This document shows, piece by piece, positions 53,248 through 61,311 of a stretch of 64,000 nucleotides of DNA (position 1 is its first letter; each line of letters opens with the position of its first letter). Made by a program: the position numbers and the translations under genes. A model generated the notes under the pieces. That model searched no databases. It was given only the letters and a program-made list of their open reading frames with translations, and was not told the origin of the DNA. This DNA is from Clostridia bacterium (GTDB taxonomy: Bacteria > Bacillota > Clostridia > Oscillospirales > CAG-382): NCBI GenBank assembly GCA_017397955.1, contig JAFQHL010000031.1:16596-80595 (forward strand). The letters run 5' to 3'.

Positions 53248-53616
53248 ACAGGAAGGGTGAGTCCAATGTACACAAAAAGACAGAACCCCAAAGTAACAGT
53301 CAGGTAGTTGCCGCCGCCCGTGGCAGGATGTCCAAATAAAGTTGTTTAGGCGGCAAGCTTGTTACAGTAAACGGGGCGGTAAGATGTATTTACACCGTTT
53401 GGCGTTTTTAATAGTTTACGTGTTGTCGATACTTTTTCATGTATAAGAAATATTTTCAAAGGTTAAAATAGATTTGCGGCAATGTAAACAAGTAAAAGAC
53501 AAAAACGGTGCAAACCACAGAAAGTGAGGTAACCAATGATGCTGGATATCAAAAATGAACTGAAATAACCCTTGATTGCGATAATGATAAAGCAATCAAG
53601 GGTTATTTCTTTTTTG
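53248..53616 (+). ncRNA. Structured RNA gene, copy B (~368 nt)
   Basis: The same layout as copy A. Loop GCCGCCC (53313-53319) within TGCC/GGCA can pair with GGGCGGT (53374-53380). Long-range stem CACCGTTT (53393-53400) with AAACGGTG (53503-53510), a perfect 8-bp helix where copy A has CATCGCT/AGCGGTG: a C-G pair became T-A and a T-G pair became C-G. The variable middle (53401-53490) differs from A. It ends at its own terminator. Both copies face rubrerythrin convergently; neither leads into a gene, so they probably act in trans. Confidence 0.75.
53562..53616 (+). terminator. Terminator of RNA copy B
   Basis: A perfect 18-bp stem, GAAATAACCCTTGATTGC (53562-53579) with GCAATCAAGGGTTATTTC (53592-53609), followed by seven T. 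Compared with copy A, two pairs changed on both sides (G-C to A-T, C-G to T-A). Confidence 0.94.
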
Positions 53617-53669
53617 CGGCAATTTAATTATCCCGTAAGCCTATGGACTTTACGGAAGCTTAAATATAA

Positions 53670-53702
53670 AAATAGAGGAGCCGCAGCCCCTCTATATTTT
53701 TT
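53670..53702 (-). terminator. Terminator of rubrerythrin (bidirectional shape)
   Basis: ATAGAGG...CCTCTAT stem with an interior GGCTGC/GCC region, flanked by A tracts and T tracts, 7 bases past the rubrerythrin stop. Confidence 0.8.
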
Positions 53703-53708
53703 GCAAAC

Positions 53709-54242
53709 TTAATAGTTTTCTTTTCTCATTTCAAAGAAGCTTTGAGGATGTGCACAAACGGGGCACATTGCAGGAGCTTTTTTGCCTATTACTAAATGAC
53801 CGCAGTTGCGGCATTCCCACATAATTTCCTCGCTCTTTTCAAACACAGCCTGCATATCCACATTGTTAAGCAGTGCGCGGTAGCGTTCTTCGTGAGATTT
53901 TTCTATAGCGGCAACCATGCGGAACTGCGCGGCAAGCGCGGTAAAGCCTTCTTCTTCCGCATCCTTGGCAAAACGGTCGTACATATCTGTCCACTCGTAG
54001 TTTTCACCTTCTGCGGCGTGAAGCAGATTCTCGGAGGTGTTGCCCAGCTCACCAAGTGCCTTGAACCAAAGTTTAGCGTGCTCTTTTTCGTTATCAGCTG
54101 TTTTTTGGAAAATCTCTGCTATTTGTTCATAGCCTTCTTTTTTTGCAACTGAGGCAAAATAGGTATACTTGTTTCTTGCCTGACTTTCGCCTGCAAACGC
54201 TTCCCATAAGTTCTTTTCTGTTTTTGTACCTTTAAGTTCCAT
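53709..54242 (-). CDS. rbr: Rubrerythrin
   Basis: 177 aa. Peroxide-reducing non-haem diiron protein of anaerobes. N-terminal four-helix domain with ligands in [28 protein letters not shown] and [15 protein letters not shown], and a C-terminal rubredoxin-like iron site [10 protein letters not shown] and [11 protein letters not shown]. Complete at family length. Alone on its transcript, convergent with the two RNA genes. Fits an oxygen-sensitive host. Confidence 0.97.
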   Translation of the reverse strand: MELKGTKTEKNLWEAFAGESQARNKYTYFASVAKKEGYEQIAEIFQKTADNEKEHAKLWFKALGELGNTSENLLHAAEGENYEWTDMYDRFAKDAEEEGFTALAAQFRMVAAIEKSHEERYRALLNNVDMQAVFEKSEEIMWECRNCGHLVIGKKAPAMCPVCAHPQSFFEMRKENY

Positions 54243-54276
54243 AATATCCTCCTAAAAAGCGAATTTTTACACTCCG

Positions 54277-54305
54277 ATTATAGCAAATTAAGGACAGTAT
54301 TGCAA
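54277..54305 (-). promoter_or_regulatory. Sigma-A promoter of rubrerythrin
   Basis: Minus strand: -35 TTGCAA (54300-54305), 17 bases, -10 TATAAT (54277-54282). Confidence 0.8.
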
Positions 54306-54315
54306 GCCCTTTTTG

Positions 54316-54344
54316 TTGACAAAAAAACAAAATAGTGCTAATAT
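54316..54344 (+). promoter_or_regulatory. Sigma-A promoter of polA
   Basis: -35 TTGACA (54316-54321), 17 bases, -10 TAATAT (54339-54344), divergent from and adjacent to the rubrerythrin promoter. Confidence 0.82.
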
Positions 54345-54387
54345 ATAATAAGTTTAGTATGTTTACTTTGGGAAGGTAGGTAAAACT

Positions 54388-56907
54388 GTGGCAAAAATAG
54401 TGGTTTTTGACGGCAACAGTATACTTAACAGAGCGTATTACGGCATCCGTCCTCTAAGCACCGCTACGGGTATCCCCACAAACGCTGTTTATGGGTTTAT
54501 TAACATCATCCTTAAGAATTTAAAAATGTGCGGAGATGCAGAGTTTGGTGCCGTAGCTTTTGATTTGCGTGCGCCTACATTTAGACACAAAATGTTTGAG
54601 GGCTATAAAGCCAATCGTCACGGTATGCCCGATGACCTTGCGGCACAGCTACCCTACGCCAAGCAGGCGGCAGAGTTCTTAGGGCTTAGGGTTCTTGAAA
54701 AAGAGGGCTACGAGGCGGATGATATCCTTGGTACGCTGGCGGCAAAATCCTGCGCTGAGGGTACGGAATGTATTATAGTTACAGGCGACAGAGACAGCCT
54801 TCAGCTTATAAACGACTGCACTACCGTTTACCTTGCCGCCACCAACGAAACGAAGATTTTTGACCGCGCCGCGTTTAACGAAAAATACGGTGTGCAGCCC
54901 GAAGTGTTTGTGGATGTAAAGGCGCTTATGGGTGACAGCAGTGACAATATCCCCGGCGTAAAGGGGATAGGAGAGAAGGGTGCGCTTAAGCTGATTTCCC
55001 AATACGGCAGCCTTGACGGTGTATATGAGGCTGTTGATGATATAAAGGGTAGTGTGGGTGAAAAGCTTCGTGCCGATAAAGACAACGCTTATCTCAGCCG
55101 GAAGTTGGCGGCTATTTGCAAGGAAGTACCCTTGGAAATTATGGTTTCCGATTGCCTTATACAGCGCAAGGACAAAGAGCTGTTGGAGCTTTGCAAAACT
55201 CTTGAGCTTAGTGGTATCGTCGAGCGTTTGGGTCTGAAAGCAGAGGAGCTCGCACCCCAAATTCAGGAAGAAGAGTTTAAAACCTTGGATGCACAGACGG
55301 CGGCAAAGGAATATATGACCGCAAACAAGGTTTATATATACGTGTGTGACAAAATGGTTTACGCTACCGACGGTAAGGGCGTAAATGTTTGCACTCCCTT
55401 TGTGGATGCAGAGGACTTTTTTGCCGCGGTAGAGGGAAAAAGCGTTTTTTGGATGTATAAGGAAACGGCAGAGGCGGCACGAAAGGCGGGCTTTGACATA
55501 AATCCGCCCCATGGTGACGTGTCCTTGCTTGCCTATTTGGTAAACCCCATAGAGGGCGGTCAAAGCACCCCCGTAAGGGCGGCTAAGGCAATAGGTCTGT
55601 TTGACGGTGAAAAAGACCCCAAGCGGGAAACACTTATGTTGCCCGTTCTTGAGGAAGAGCTTTTGGAGCAAGTGGCGGTAGCAGGGCTTATGCATTGGTA
55701 TCATATTGAGCTTAAGCTTTCCTCTGTGCTTCTGGAGATGGAGCGCGTTGGTGTTAAGGTGGACCGCCAAGGGCTTGAGGAGTACTCACGTTTTCTGGCA
55801 CAGCGTATGGAGGAGGCAGAGCAGGCCATCTATATGCTGGCGGGAGAGGAGTTTAACATAAACTCACCCAAACAGCTTTCCGTTATCCTTTTTGAAAAAT
55901 TGGGGCTGCCCCACTTTAAAAAGACAAAAAGCGGCTATTCCACCGATGCGGACGTTATGGAAAAGCTTCGCAAGCATCATCCGATAATAGATTTGATACT
56001 GAGCTACCGTCAATTTTCTAAGTTGAAGAGCACTTATGCCGACGGCTTGGTTAAGGCGATAGATCCAAAGGATGGCAGAATTCACAGCACCTTTAAGCAA
56101 ACACTTACAATGACGGGCAGGCTTTCATCCGTTGACCCCAATTTGCAGAATATCCCCGTGCGTACGGAGCTTGGCAAGGTGTTCCGCAAGTTCTTTGTGG
56201 CAGAGGAGGGGATGGTGCTTATAGACGCGGACTATTCCCAGATAGAACTGCGCGTGCTTGCTCACGCTTCGGGTGACGAAAACCTGATAGAAGCGTTCCG
56301 CAACAAGGAAGATATTCACACCGCAACCGCCTCCAAGGTATTCGGCGTACCTGCGGACAGCGTTACCGAGGAACAGAGGAAACGGGCAAAAGCGGTTAAC
56401 TTCGGCGTTATCTACGGTATAAGCGCATTCTCTCTGTCGGAGGATATAGGCGTAAGCCGCAAGGAAGCACAGACCTATATAGATAACTATTTCAAGAGCC
56501 ACCCTGCAATAAAGGATTATCTGGACAGAACCGTTGCAGATGCAAAGAAAGACGGTTATGTAAAAACTTTGTTCTTCAGACGGCGCAATATACCGGAGCT
56601 GAAGGCGAAAAACAAAAACTTACAGGCATTTGGTGAGCGCGTGGCGATGAATACCCCCATACAGGGTACCGCCGCGGATATAATCAAAAAGGCTATGGTA
56701 GAGACCGACGCCGCCCTTAAAGCCGCAGGGCTGAGGGCAAGGCTGATACTGCAAATCCATGACGAGCTGATAGTGGAATCCCCCATAGAGGAGGCAGAAG
56801 CTGCGGCGGCAATATTGACGGACAAAATGGAAAACCGCGTAAAGCTTGGAGTGGTACCGTTGGTAGCGGACGCTCACATAGGCAAAAGCTGGTTTGATGC
56901 AAAATAG
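54388..56907 (+). CDS. polA: DNA polymerase I
   Basis: 839 aa from a GTG. N-terminal 5'-3' exonuclease (1-~285): FDGNSILNRAYYGI, YEADDILGTLA, VTGDRDSLQLI, MGDSSDNIPGVKGIGEKGA. The middle (~290-440) is exonuclease-like in fold but lacks the D-x-E metal residues, so proofreading is probably absent, as in many Firmicutes. Polymerase domain: motif A LIDADYSQIELR, motif B RAKAVNFGVIYG, motif C LQIHDELIVE. Somewhat shorter than the E. coli enzyme. Heads a run with the radical SAM gene and rsmI. Confidence 0.96.
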   Translation: MAKIVVFDGNSILNRAYYGIRPLSTATGIPTNAVYGFINIILKNLKMCGDAEFGAVAFDLRAPTFRHKMFEGYKANRHGMPDDLAAQLPYAKQAAEFLGLRVLEKEGYEADDILGTLAAKSCAEGTECIIVTGDRDSLQLINDCTTVYLAATNETKIFDRAAFNEKYGVQPEVFVDVKALMGDSSDNIPGVKGIGEKGALKLISQYGSLDGVYEAVDDIKGSVGEKLRADKDNAYLSRKLAAICKEVPLEIMVSDCLIQRKDKELLELCKTLELSGIVERLGLKAEELAPQIQEEEFKTLDAQTAAKEYMTANKVYIYVCDKMVYATDGKGVNVCTPFVDAEDFFAAVEGKSVFWMYKETAEAARKAGFDINPPHGDVSLLAYLVNPIEGGQSTPVRAAKAIGLFDGEKDPKRETLMLPVLEEELLEQVAVAGLMHWYHIELKLSSVLLEMERVGVKVDRQGLEEYSRFLAQRMEEAEQAIYMLAGEEFNINSPKQLSVILFEKLGLPHFKKTKSGYSTDADVMEKLRKHHPIIDLILSYRQFSKLKSTYADGLVKAIDPKDGRIHSTFKQTLTMTGRLSSVDPNLQNIPVRTELGKVFRKFFVAEEGMVLIDADYSQIELRVLAHASGDENLIEAFRNKEDIHTATASKVFGVPADSVTEEQRKRAKAVNFGVIYGISAFSLSEDIGVSRKEAQTYIDNYFKSHPAIKDYLDRTVADAKKDGYVKTLFFRRRNIPELKAKNKNLQAFGERVAMNTPIQGTAADIIKKAMVETDAALKAAGLRARLILQIHDELIVESPIEEAEAAAAILTDKMENRVKLGVVPLVADAHIGKSWFDAK

Positions 56908-56926
56908 AGAGGTAGGGATGTAAATT

Positions 56927-58468
56927 ATGATAGATTTAAAAGGCAGAAAAGCAAAAATGTTGCTTGTTTACCCCGATTATACGGATAGGGATTTAAAGTC
57001 AAAGCAAAGCGGCGGTAATTACAGCGAAGGTCTTGCGTCCATTTCCGCAGTGCTCAAGCAGGCAGGTCACAGCGTGGAGCTGTTGCACCTTCTGTACCTG
57101 CACGAGGAAGAGGATTTTAAAAACAAGCTCCGCGCTAAAGGTGAGTTCGATATTATAGGCTTTTCCATACGTACAACCGCTTTCCCGGATTGTAAGCAGT
57201 ATATAAAGTGGACAAAAGAGCTGTACCCCGATGTGTTCATAACCTGCGGCAGCTATCATTGCACCCTTGTGCCCGAAGAGGTTATAGCCGTTGACGGTGT
57301 GGACTGCGTTTGTATAGGCGACGGCGAATATGCAGACCTTGAGCTTTGCGACAAAATGAGCGCAGGCGAGGATTATACCGATGTTGAAAGTATGTGGTTC
57401 AAGCTCCCCGACGGCAGCGTTAAAAAGAACCCCGTACGCCCCTTGTTTGCGGATTTGGACAGATTGCCCATCCCCGATTTTGACCTGTTTGACTACGCTA
57501 ACCTTGAAAGTGTGAAGGTGGATACGGCGATAGTTGTAGTCAGCCGCGGCTGTTTTTACAACTGCACCTATTGCGGTAACGGCAACTTCCGTAAGGTGTA
57601 TCCCAACAAAAAGATTTACGCCCGTTTCCGTAGCCCCGAAAACGCAATACTTTACCTTAAAACCTTGCTTTCCAAGTACCCCAACATAAAGTACATCAAT
57701 TTCCGTGACGCAATCTTCAATATGTTCCCCGATTGGTTCGATACCTTCATCGAACTTTACAAGAAGGAGATTAACCTGCCCTGTACGGGTAACATCCGCT
57801 TTGATATCCTTACCGAGGATACCGTGCGAAAGATGAAAGAAGCGGGCTTCTACACCATCGACATGGGGCTTGAAAGCGGCGACCAAGAGATGCGCTTTAA
57901 GTACCTTAAGCGTTTCCAGACCGACGAAATGCTTATAAACTGCAGTCAGTGGTTCCATAAGTACGGCATAGCACAGCTTACCTACAATATAATAGGTCTG
58001 CCTTATGAGACTATAGAGCGTGCACTTAAAACGATTAAGCTCAACGCCCGTATGAAGAGCGACAGAGTTATTCCCAACATATTCTATCCATACCCCGGCA
58101 CAAAGCTCCACGATATTGCCAAGGAAGCCGGCTTCCTGCCGGAGGTTATCTCCCCCGATACCCGCGTGCCCCTCGTACAGCCTGACTTCCCTGAGCATGA
58201 GGTGCTGTTTATAGAAGCGTACTTTATGCACTATGTAAAGCGTTATAAAAAGGCGTTTGCTATAGGCGGCAAGCGCGGTGAGCGTATGGAAAAACGCCTT
58301 GATAAGGCAATAACACAGCGCAGCGTAGGCAGTTACAAGCGCAGGGTTTGGATACATGACAGATACGCTTCCGTTCGTAACGCTCTTAAAAACTTCCTTG
58401 TAAACTGTATGCCCAAGTTTTATCTGTTCTTGCGCCGTCAAAAGCATAAGAAGAAGGCGCAGGCGTAG
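56927..58468 (+). CDS. B12-binding-domain radical SAM protein
   Basis: 513 aa. Residues ~10-140 are a B12-binding-like Rossmann domain (LLVYPDY..., IIGFSIRTTAFPDCKQYIKW, CGSYHCTLVPEEVI). The radical SAM 4Fe-4S motif is RGCFYNCTYCGNG (CxxxCxxC), followed by the TIM-barrel part with MGLESGDQEMRF and IGLPYETIERALKTI. The C-terminal ~90 residues are basic (MHYVKRYKKAFAIGGKRGERMEKRL; RRQKHKKK), unlike the rest, and may bind nucleic acid or a membrane. The substrate is unknown. It lies 19 bases after polA and 2 before rsmI. Confidence 0.85.
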   Translation: MIDLKGRKAKMLLVYPDYTDRDLKSKQSGGNYSEGLASISAVLKQAGHSVELLHLLYLHEEEDFKNKLRAKGEFDIIGFSIRTTAFPDCKQYIKWTKELYPDVFITCGSYHCTLVPEEVIAVDGVDCVCIGDGEYADLELCDKMSAGEDYTDVESMWFKLPDGSVKKNPVRPLFADLDRLPIPDFDLFDYANLESVKVDTAIVVVSRGCFYNCTYCGNGNFRKVYPNKKIYARFRSPENAILYLKTLLSKYPNIKYINFRDAIFNMFPDWFDTFIELYKKEINLPCTGNIRFDILTEDTVRKMKEAGFYTIDMGLESGDQEMRFKYLKRFQTDEMLINCSQWFHKYGIAQLTYNIIGLPYETIERALKTIKLNARMKSDRVIPNIFYPYPGTKLHDIAKEAGFLPEVISPDTRVPLVQPDFPEHEVLFIEAYFMHYVKRYKKAFAIGGKRGERMEKRLDKAITQRSVGSYKRRVWIHDRYASVRNALKNFLVNCMPKFYLFLRRQKHKKKAQA

Positions 58469-58470
58469 TT

Positions 58471-59307
58471 ATGGCAGGTACTCTTTATGTTGTTCCCACG
58501 CCTATAGGCAATATGGGCGATGTAAGCAAGCGGGTAGAGGAGGTACTGCGCTCCGTTGATTTTGTCGTGTGCGAGGACACAAGGATAGGCGGCAAGTTTC
58601 TGTTCCTGCTGGATATAAAAAAAGAGCTTATCAGCCACCACGAGCATAACAAAAGACAAAGCGCAAAGTATATTACAAACCGCCTTTTGATGGGCGAAAG
58701 CTGTGCGCTGATAAGCGATGCAGGCACCCCCGCCGTTTCCGACCCCGGTGAGGAAGCGGTGCGCTGTTGCCTTGACGCAGGCGTTACCGTAGTGCCGTTG
58801 GCAGGCCCCTGCGCGGCGGTATGCGCGCTTTCAGCTTCGGGCTTGCCGTCACGAAGGTTTGTTTTTGAGGGCTTTTTGCCCGATAAAGGCAAGGAGAGGG
58901 CAGAGCGGCTTTCAGCACTGGCAAAGGAACAGCGCACGGCAATAGTTTACTGTACCCCCCACGATATAGCCAAGGATGCGGCGGCGCTGTATGAGGCACT
59001 GGGCAACAGGCGTGTAACGGTTTGCCGCGAGCTTACCAAGCTTAACGAGCAGATTTGCGCCACCAAGCTACGCAACCTGTCAGGTCAGTTGGCGGATGGT
59101 ATAATCCCCGCCAAGGGCGAGTTTGCGCTGGTTATAGAGGGCGCGGACAAAGAGGTGCTTAATATGGACGCCTTTTGGGCGGATATGGATGTGGAAACCC
59201 ATGTAGAGCATTATATATCCCTCGGCTTTTCCAAGATGGACGCAATAAAAAAGACAGCCAAGGACCGCGGCGTGCCCAAGGGCGAAATATACGAGATTTG
59301 TAAATAA
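58471..59307 (+). CDS. rsmI: 16S rRNA (cytidine-1402-2'-O)-methyltransferase
   Basis: 278 aa. SPOUT-unrelated class III (tetrapyrrole-methylase-like) enzyme that modifies C1402 in the 30S P site. N-terminal LYVVPTPIGNMGDVSKR, VCEDTRIGGKFL, ISDAGTPAVSDPGEEAV, VPLAGPCAAVCALSASGL and RRFVFEGFLP are family signatures. The C-terminal helix domain contains the DAIKKTAKDRGVPKGEIYE segment. Confidence 0.96.
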   Translation: MAGTLYVVPTPIGNMGDVSKRVEEVLRSVDFVVCEDTRIGGKFLFLLDIKKELISHHEHNKRQSAKYITNRLLMGESCALISDAGTPAVSDPGEEAVRCCLDAGVTVVPLAGPCAAVCALSASGLPSRRFVFEGFLPDKGKERAERLSALAKEQRTAIVYCTPHDIAKDAAALYEALGNRRVTVCRELTKLNEQICATKLRNLSGQLADGIIPAKGEFALVIEGADKEVLNMDAFWADMDVETHVEHYISLGFSKMDAIKKTAKDRGVPKGEIYEICK

Positions 59308-59309
59308 TG

Positions 59310-59346
59310 AAAAAGTCTTCCCGCCTTACATTCGGGAAGACTTTTT
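59310..59346. terminator. Terminator after rsmI
   Basis: AAAAAGTCTTCCCG, 9-base loop, CGGGAAGACTTTTT, with A and T tracts. It serves both rsmI and the convergent membrane-protein gene ending at 59364. Confidence 0.9.
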
Positions 59347-59363
59347 GTATTAAATGCGGTCTT

Positions 59364-59960
59364 TTATATTATAATATCCGTGTAATCTTGGGAGTCAGCT
59401 AATTGTTTTTTTGCTTTGCGCTTTAGTACCAATGTCCAAATTGCGCCGCCCACCGTTATTGCCGCTGCTAAGGGGAAGAGGGTGTGCGCCAAGCCCCAAT
59501 CGTATGAACTGCCGGGGATAACGCCTCGGTCAGTATAATCCCAATTTTGTAAAGCAAACGCACCGTAAGCAAGGACAGTGAACACTATTGTGGTAATAGG
59601 CTTCCTAAAAATGGCAGAAACCGTTGCCGTTAGCGAAAAAGCACCGATAATCATAACCAAACCAACATAAATAACCGTTCCGACAATAGCATCAAAAGAG
59701 TTGCCCCACAATTCGTTCCGCAGCAAAAAATAACAGGTTGCGTATTCTACCATCGAAAGGTGCTTTGCCTCCGAATATGTCATATCCATTTTTTCCGAAG
59801 CAATAACATCCGGGTGCTCATCTATCCAATCGGCGTGGTCTCCTGTGGCAGATGAATAGGGCAGGAACAAGCACGCAACCATTATCAGGGCGGCAAACAG
59901 CGTTACCAAAAATGCCGCAAGGGGCTGTTTGTTAACAGCTTTGTTGTTATAATTATCCAT
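59364..59960 (-). CDS. Four-segment membrane protein of unknown function
   Basis: 198 aa with hydrophobic spans at ~13-35, ~90-112, ~118-137 and ~158-180 and a short extracytoplasmic loop with two Asp/Glu-rich stretches (TGDHADWIDEHPDVIASEKMDM). I recognise no family. SD GGAGG precedes the ATG. It is expressed from the consensus promoter at 60032-60060 that carries two XRE operator sites, so the divergently encoded repressor at 60097 probably controls it. Confidence 0.7.
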   Translation of the reverse strand: MDNYNNKAVNKQPLAAFLVTLFAALIMVACLFLPYSSATGDHADWIDEHPDVIASEKMDMTYSEAKHLSMVEYATCYFLLRNELWGNSFDAIVGTVIYVGLVMIIGAFSLTATVSAIFRKPITTIVFTVLAYGAFALQNWDYTDRGVIPGSSYDWGLAHTLFPLAAAITVGGAIWTLVLKRKAKKQLADSQDYTDIII

Positions 59961-60031
59961 AAAAACCTCCGGCTGTAATTTTTATAAAAAATGTTGTTTA
60001 GGTTGGCTGTAAAAAGGTCTCAACCACACAC

Positions 60032-60060
60032 ATTATACTCAATAAATTGAGTATTGTCAA
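60032..60060 (-). promoter_or_regulatory. Consensus sigma-A promoter of the membrane-protein gene
   Basis: Minus strand: -35 TTGACA (60055-60060), 17 bases, -10 TATAAT (60032-60037), a perfect consensus. The spacer is filled by operator 1. Confidence 0.9.
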
Positions 60061-60071
60061 GAACTTGAGTA
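60036..60071. promoter_or_regulatory. Two abutting 18-bp operator sites
   Basis: Site 1, 60036-60053: TACTCAAT-AA-ATTGAGTA, perfect 8-bp arms. Site 2, 60054-60071: TTGTCAAG-AA-CTTGAGTA, 14 of 18 bases identical to site 1. They lie directly end to end and cover both the minus promoter and the -35 and spacer of the plus promoter. The likely binder is the XRE protein encoded at 60097. Confidence 0.75.
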
Positions 60072-60075
60072 TGAT
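60047..60075 (+). promoter_or_regulatory. Promoter of the XRE repressor gene
   Basis: -35 TTGAGT (60047-60052), 17 bases, -10 TATGAT (60070-60075), overlapping the minus-strand promoter and both operator sites; expected start ~15 bases before the ATG. Confidence 0.65.
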
Positions 60076-60096
60076 AAAATTGTTTCGGTGATAAAA

Positions 60097-60297
60097 ATGA
60101 TAAGCTACAAACCTTTTTATAACACTTTGTTTAAAAAAGGAATAACCGAGTACAATTTGATTTTCAAACAAGGGTTTTCTGCAAACACTTTGCACCGCAT
60201 AAAGAAGGGCGAAGCTATAAGCACCAAAACGCTGGATGCCCTTTGTTACGCCCTTGACTGCAAAGTAGAAGATATTATTGAATTTGTAAAAGAATAG
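60097..60297 (+). CDS. XRE-family (Cro/C1-type) helix-turn-helix regulator
   Basis: 66 aa, a bare HTH domain: YKPFYNTLFKKGITEYNLIFKQGFSANTLHRIKKGEAISTKTLDALCYALDCKVEDIIEFV, close to YozG/HTH_26-type regulators. The ATG at 60097 has GGTGA five bases upstream; a GTG at 60088 is possible. It is divergent from the membrane-protein gene and likely represses both. Confidence 0.85.
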   Translation: MISYKPFYNTLFKKGITEYNLIFKQGFSANTLHRIKKGEAISTKTLDALCYALDCKVEDIIEFVKE

Positions 60298-60350
60298 CAC
60301 CCGAAGCCAAAAATGGCTATAGGGTGCTGTTTGCTTTTGGATAGGTTTAA

Positions 60351-60545
60351 TTACTCTTCAATTATAACCCATTTACCGCCGGGACTGCTGCCGTCAAGAG
60401 GGGCGGGGTTATCGACGGAATAAAGGTAATCCTCGCCGCTGTCATCAATAACTCTGTACATGCCGTTATCAAAAACAGCCTCGTATACTTTTCCGTTTGT
60501 TAAACTGTCTACCCCAAAGGACGGACCGATATATTTAAGCTTCAT
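60351..60545 (-). CDS. Small beta-rich protein of unknown family
   Basis: 64 aa from the ATG at 60545 (SD AAAGGAG). Sequence alternates short strands and turns (MKLKYIGPSFGVDSLTNGKVYEAV... YRVIDDSGEDYLYSV... KWVIIEE), SH3-like in appearance. Such short proteins are common in Clostridia accessory regions. No function assigned. Confidence 0.6.
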   Translation of the reverse strand: MKLKYIGPSFGVDSLTNGKVYEAVFDNGMYRVIDDSGEDYLYSVDNPAPLDGSSPGGKWVIIEE

Positions 60546-60582
60546 AACGGCGCTCCTTTTTGTTAATACCACATTTTTTGTT

Positions 60583-60822
60583 TCAGTCTTCGTATCTGCC
60601 GCACTTTATACATATCTTTTTATCTATTGCGCTTTCTTTTTGTTGCTTTTCTTTAAACAGTTGCCTTGCTTGGTTTAGTGAAAGCTCGTTTGCCCCTCCT
60701 TCAAAATCCGGCTGCTCGTTTTGCAAATCGTCATCTTCCCATCCGCAAACAGGGCAAATTTCAAACACGCTTCCATGGGGCAACTCGTATAAATTACAGC
60801 ATGCACATTTTCTGTTATTCAT
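60583..60822 (-). CDS. CPCC-family cysteine-rich zinc-binding protein
   Basis: 79 aa. N-terminal CACCNLYELPHGSVFEICPVCGWEDDDLQNEQPDFEGGANELSLNQAR is the Cys_rich_CPCC pattern (two CxxC pairs, WEDD, GGAN, SL..AR). A further CIKC sits near the C-terminus. These proteins often occur beside toxin immunity or polymorphic-toxin genes; here there is no toxin in view. SD GGAGTG. Confidence 0.8.
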   Translation of the reverse strand: MNNRKCACCNLYELPHGSVFEICPVCGWEDDDLQNEQPDFEGGANELSLNQARQLFKEKQQKESAIDKKICIKCGRYED

Positions 60823-60861
60823 ATTGACACTCCGATGTCTTATTAAAACGCGGGCAAAAGC

Positions 60862-61209
60862 TTAGCTTAAGGCCTGACGGCAGCACTCTAAAAAATCATG
60901 CATAATTTGTTCTTTTTCGTGCATTTGCAATAAAGGCTCCAAGCGCCCCGCTATATGCTCTTCGTAATACCAGCCGATTTCACCTTTAATTTCTTCCGTA
61001 ACCTGATTGTTCTTGCATTGCCAAACCATCAACGGAAGAATAGCATTAAAGCGTTCACACTCGTTTAAAGCATGGTAATCAAAATCGTACAAATAATTAT
61101 TTAGTAAAAATCTGCCATTTATTTCTATCTTTGAATATTTTTTGTGGTCATCTATGGTTTTTTGCAAGAGCTCTTTACAATCTTCATAAGTCAAATAATC
61201 ATTTTCCAT
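60862..61209 (-). CDS. Small acidic helical protein, unknown (immunity-protein-like size)
   Basis: 115 aa, mostly helical by composition, acidic, with several Trp and Cys (WQCKNNQVTEEIKGEIGWYYEEHI, FLECCRQALS). SD GAGGT. I recognise no family. Size, charge and the CPCC neighbour resemble orphan immunity proteins, but this is only a contextual guess. Confidence 0.5.
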   Translation of the reverse strand: MENDYLTYEDCKELLQKTIDDHKKYSKIEINGRFLLNNYLYDFDYHALNECERFNAILPLMVWQCKNNQVTEEIKGEIGWYYEEHIAGRLEPLLQMHEKEQIMHDFLECCRQALS

Positions 61210-61240
61210 AATGTATTACCTCTTTACGAAGGAGTAGGAA

Positions 61241-61290
61241 TTTCATCACGAAGTGATTTCATCCCACGGCAGGGTGATTTATCTCGTGCG
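61241..61290. repeat. Short palindromic repeat unit
   Basis: TTTCATCACGAAGTGATTTC followed by ATCCCACGGCAGGGTGATTT: two hairpins (ATCAC/GTGAT and ATCCC/GGGTGAT) in tandem with a shared TTCATC start. This looks like a dispersed intergenic repeat; only one copy is visible here. Confidence 0.45.
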
Positions 61291-61311
61291 TAAGGATTTA
61301 GTTGATAAAAC

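Larger units (their letters stand above)
52506..53615 (+). repeat. Tandem duplication of a non-coding unit (copies A and B, offset ~585 bases)
   Basis: From CAACACTTTAA (52506 and 53092 region) through the terminators, the two halves align along their whole length. Stretches of near-identity cover the promoter, the first ~130 transcribed bases, GGTTAAAAT, and GAGGTAACCAATGA, while other parts diverge strongly. No open frame is conserved between the copies, so this is a duplicated RNA gene with old divergence. Confidence 0.85.
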
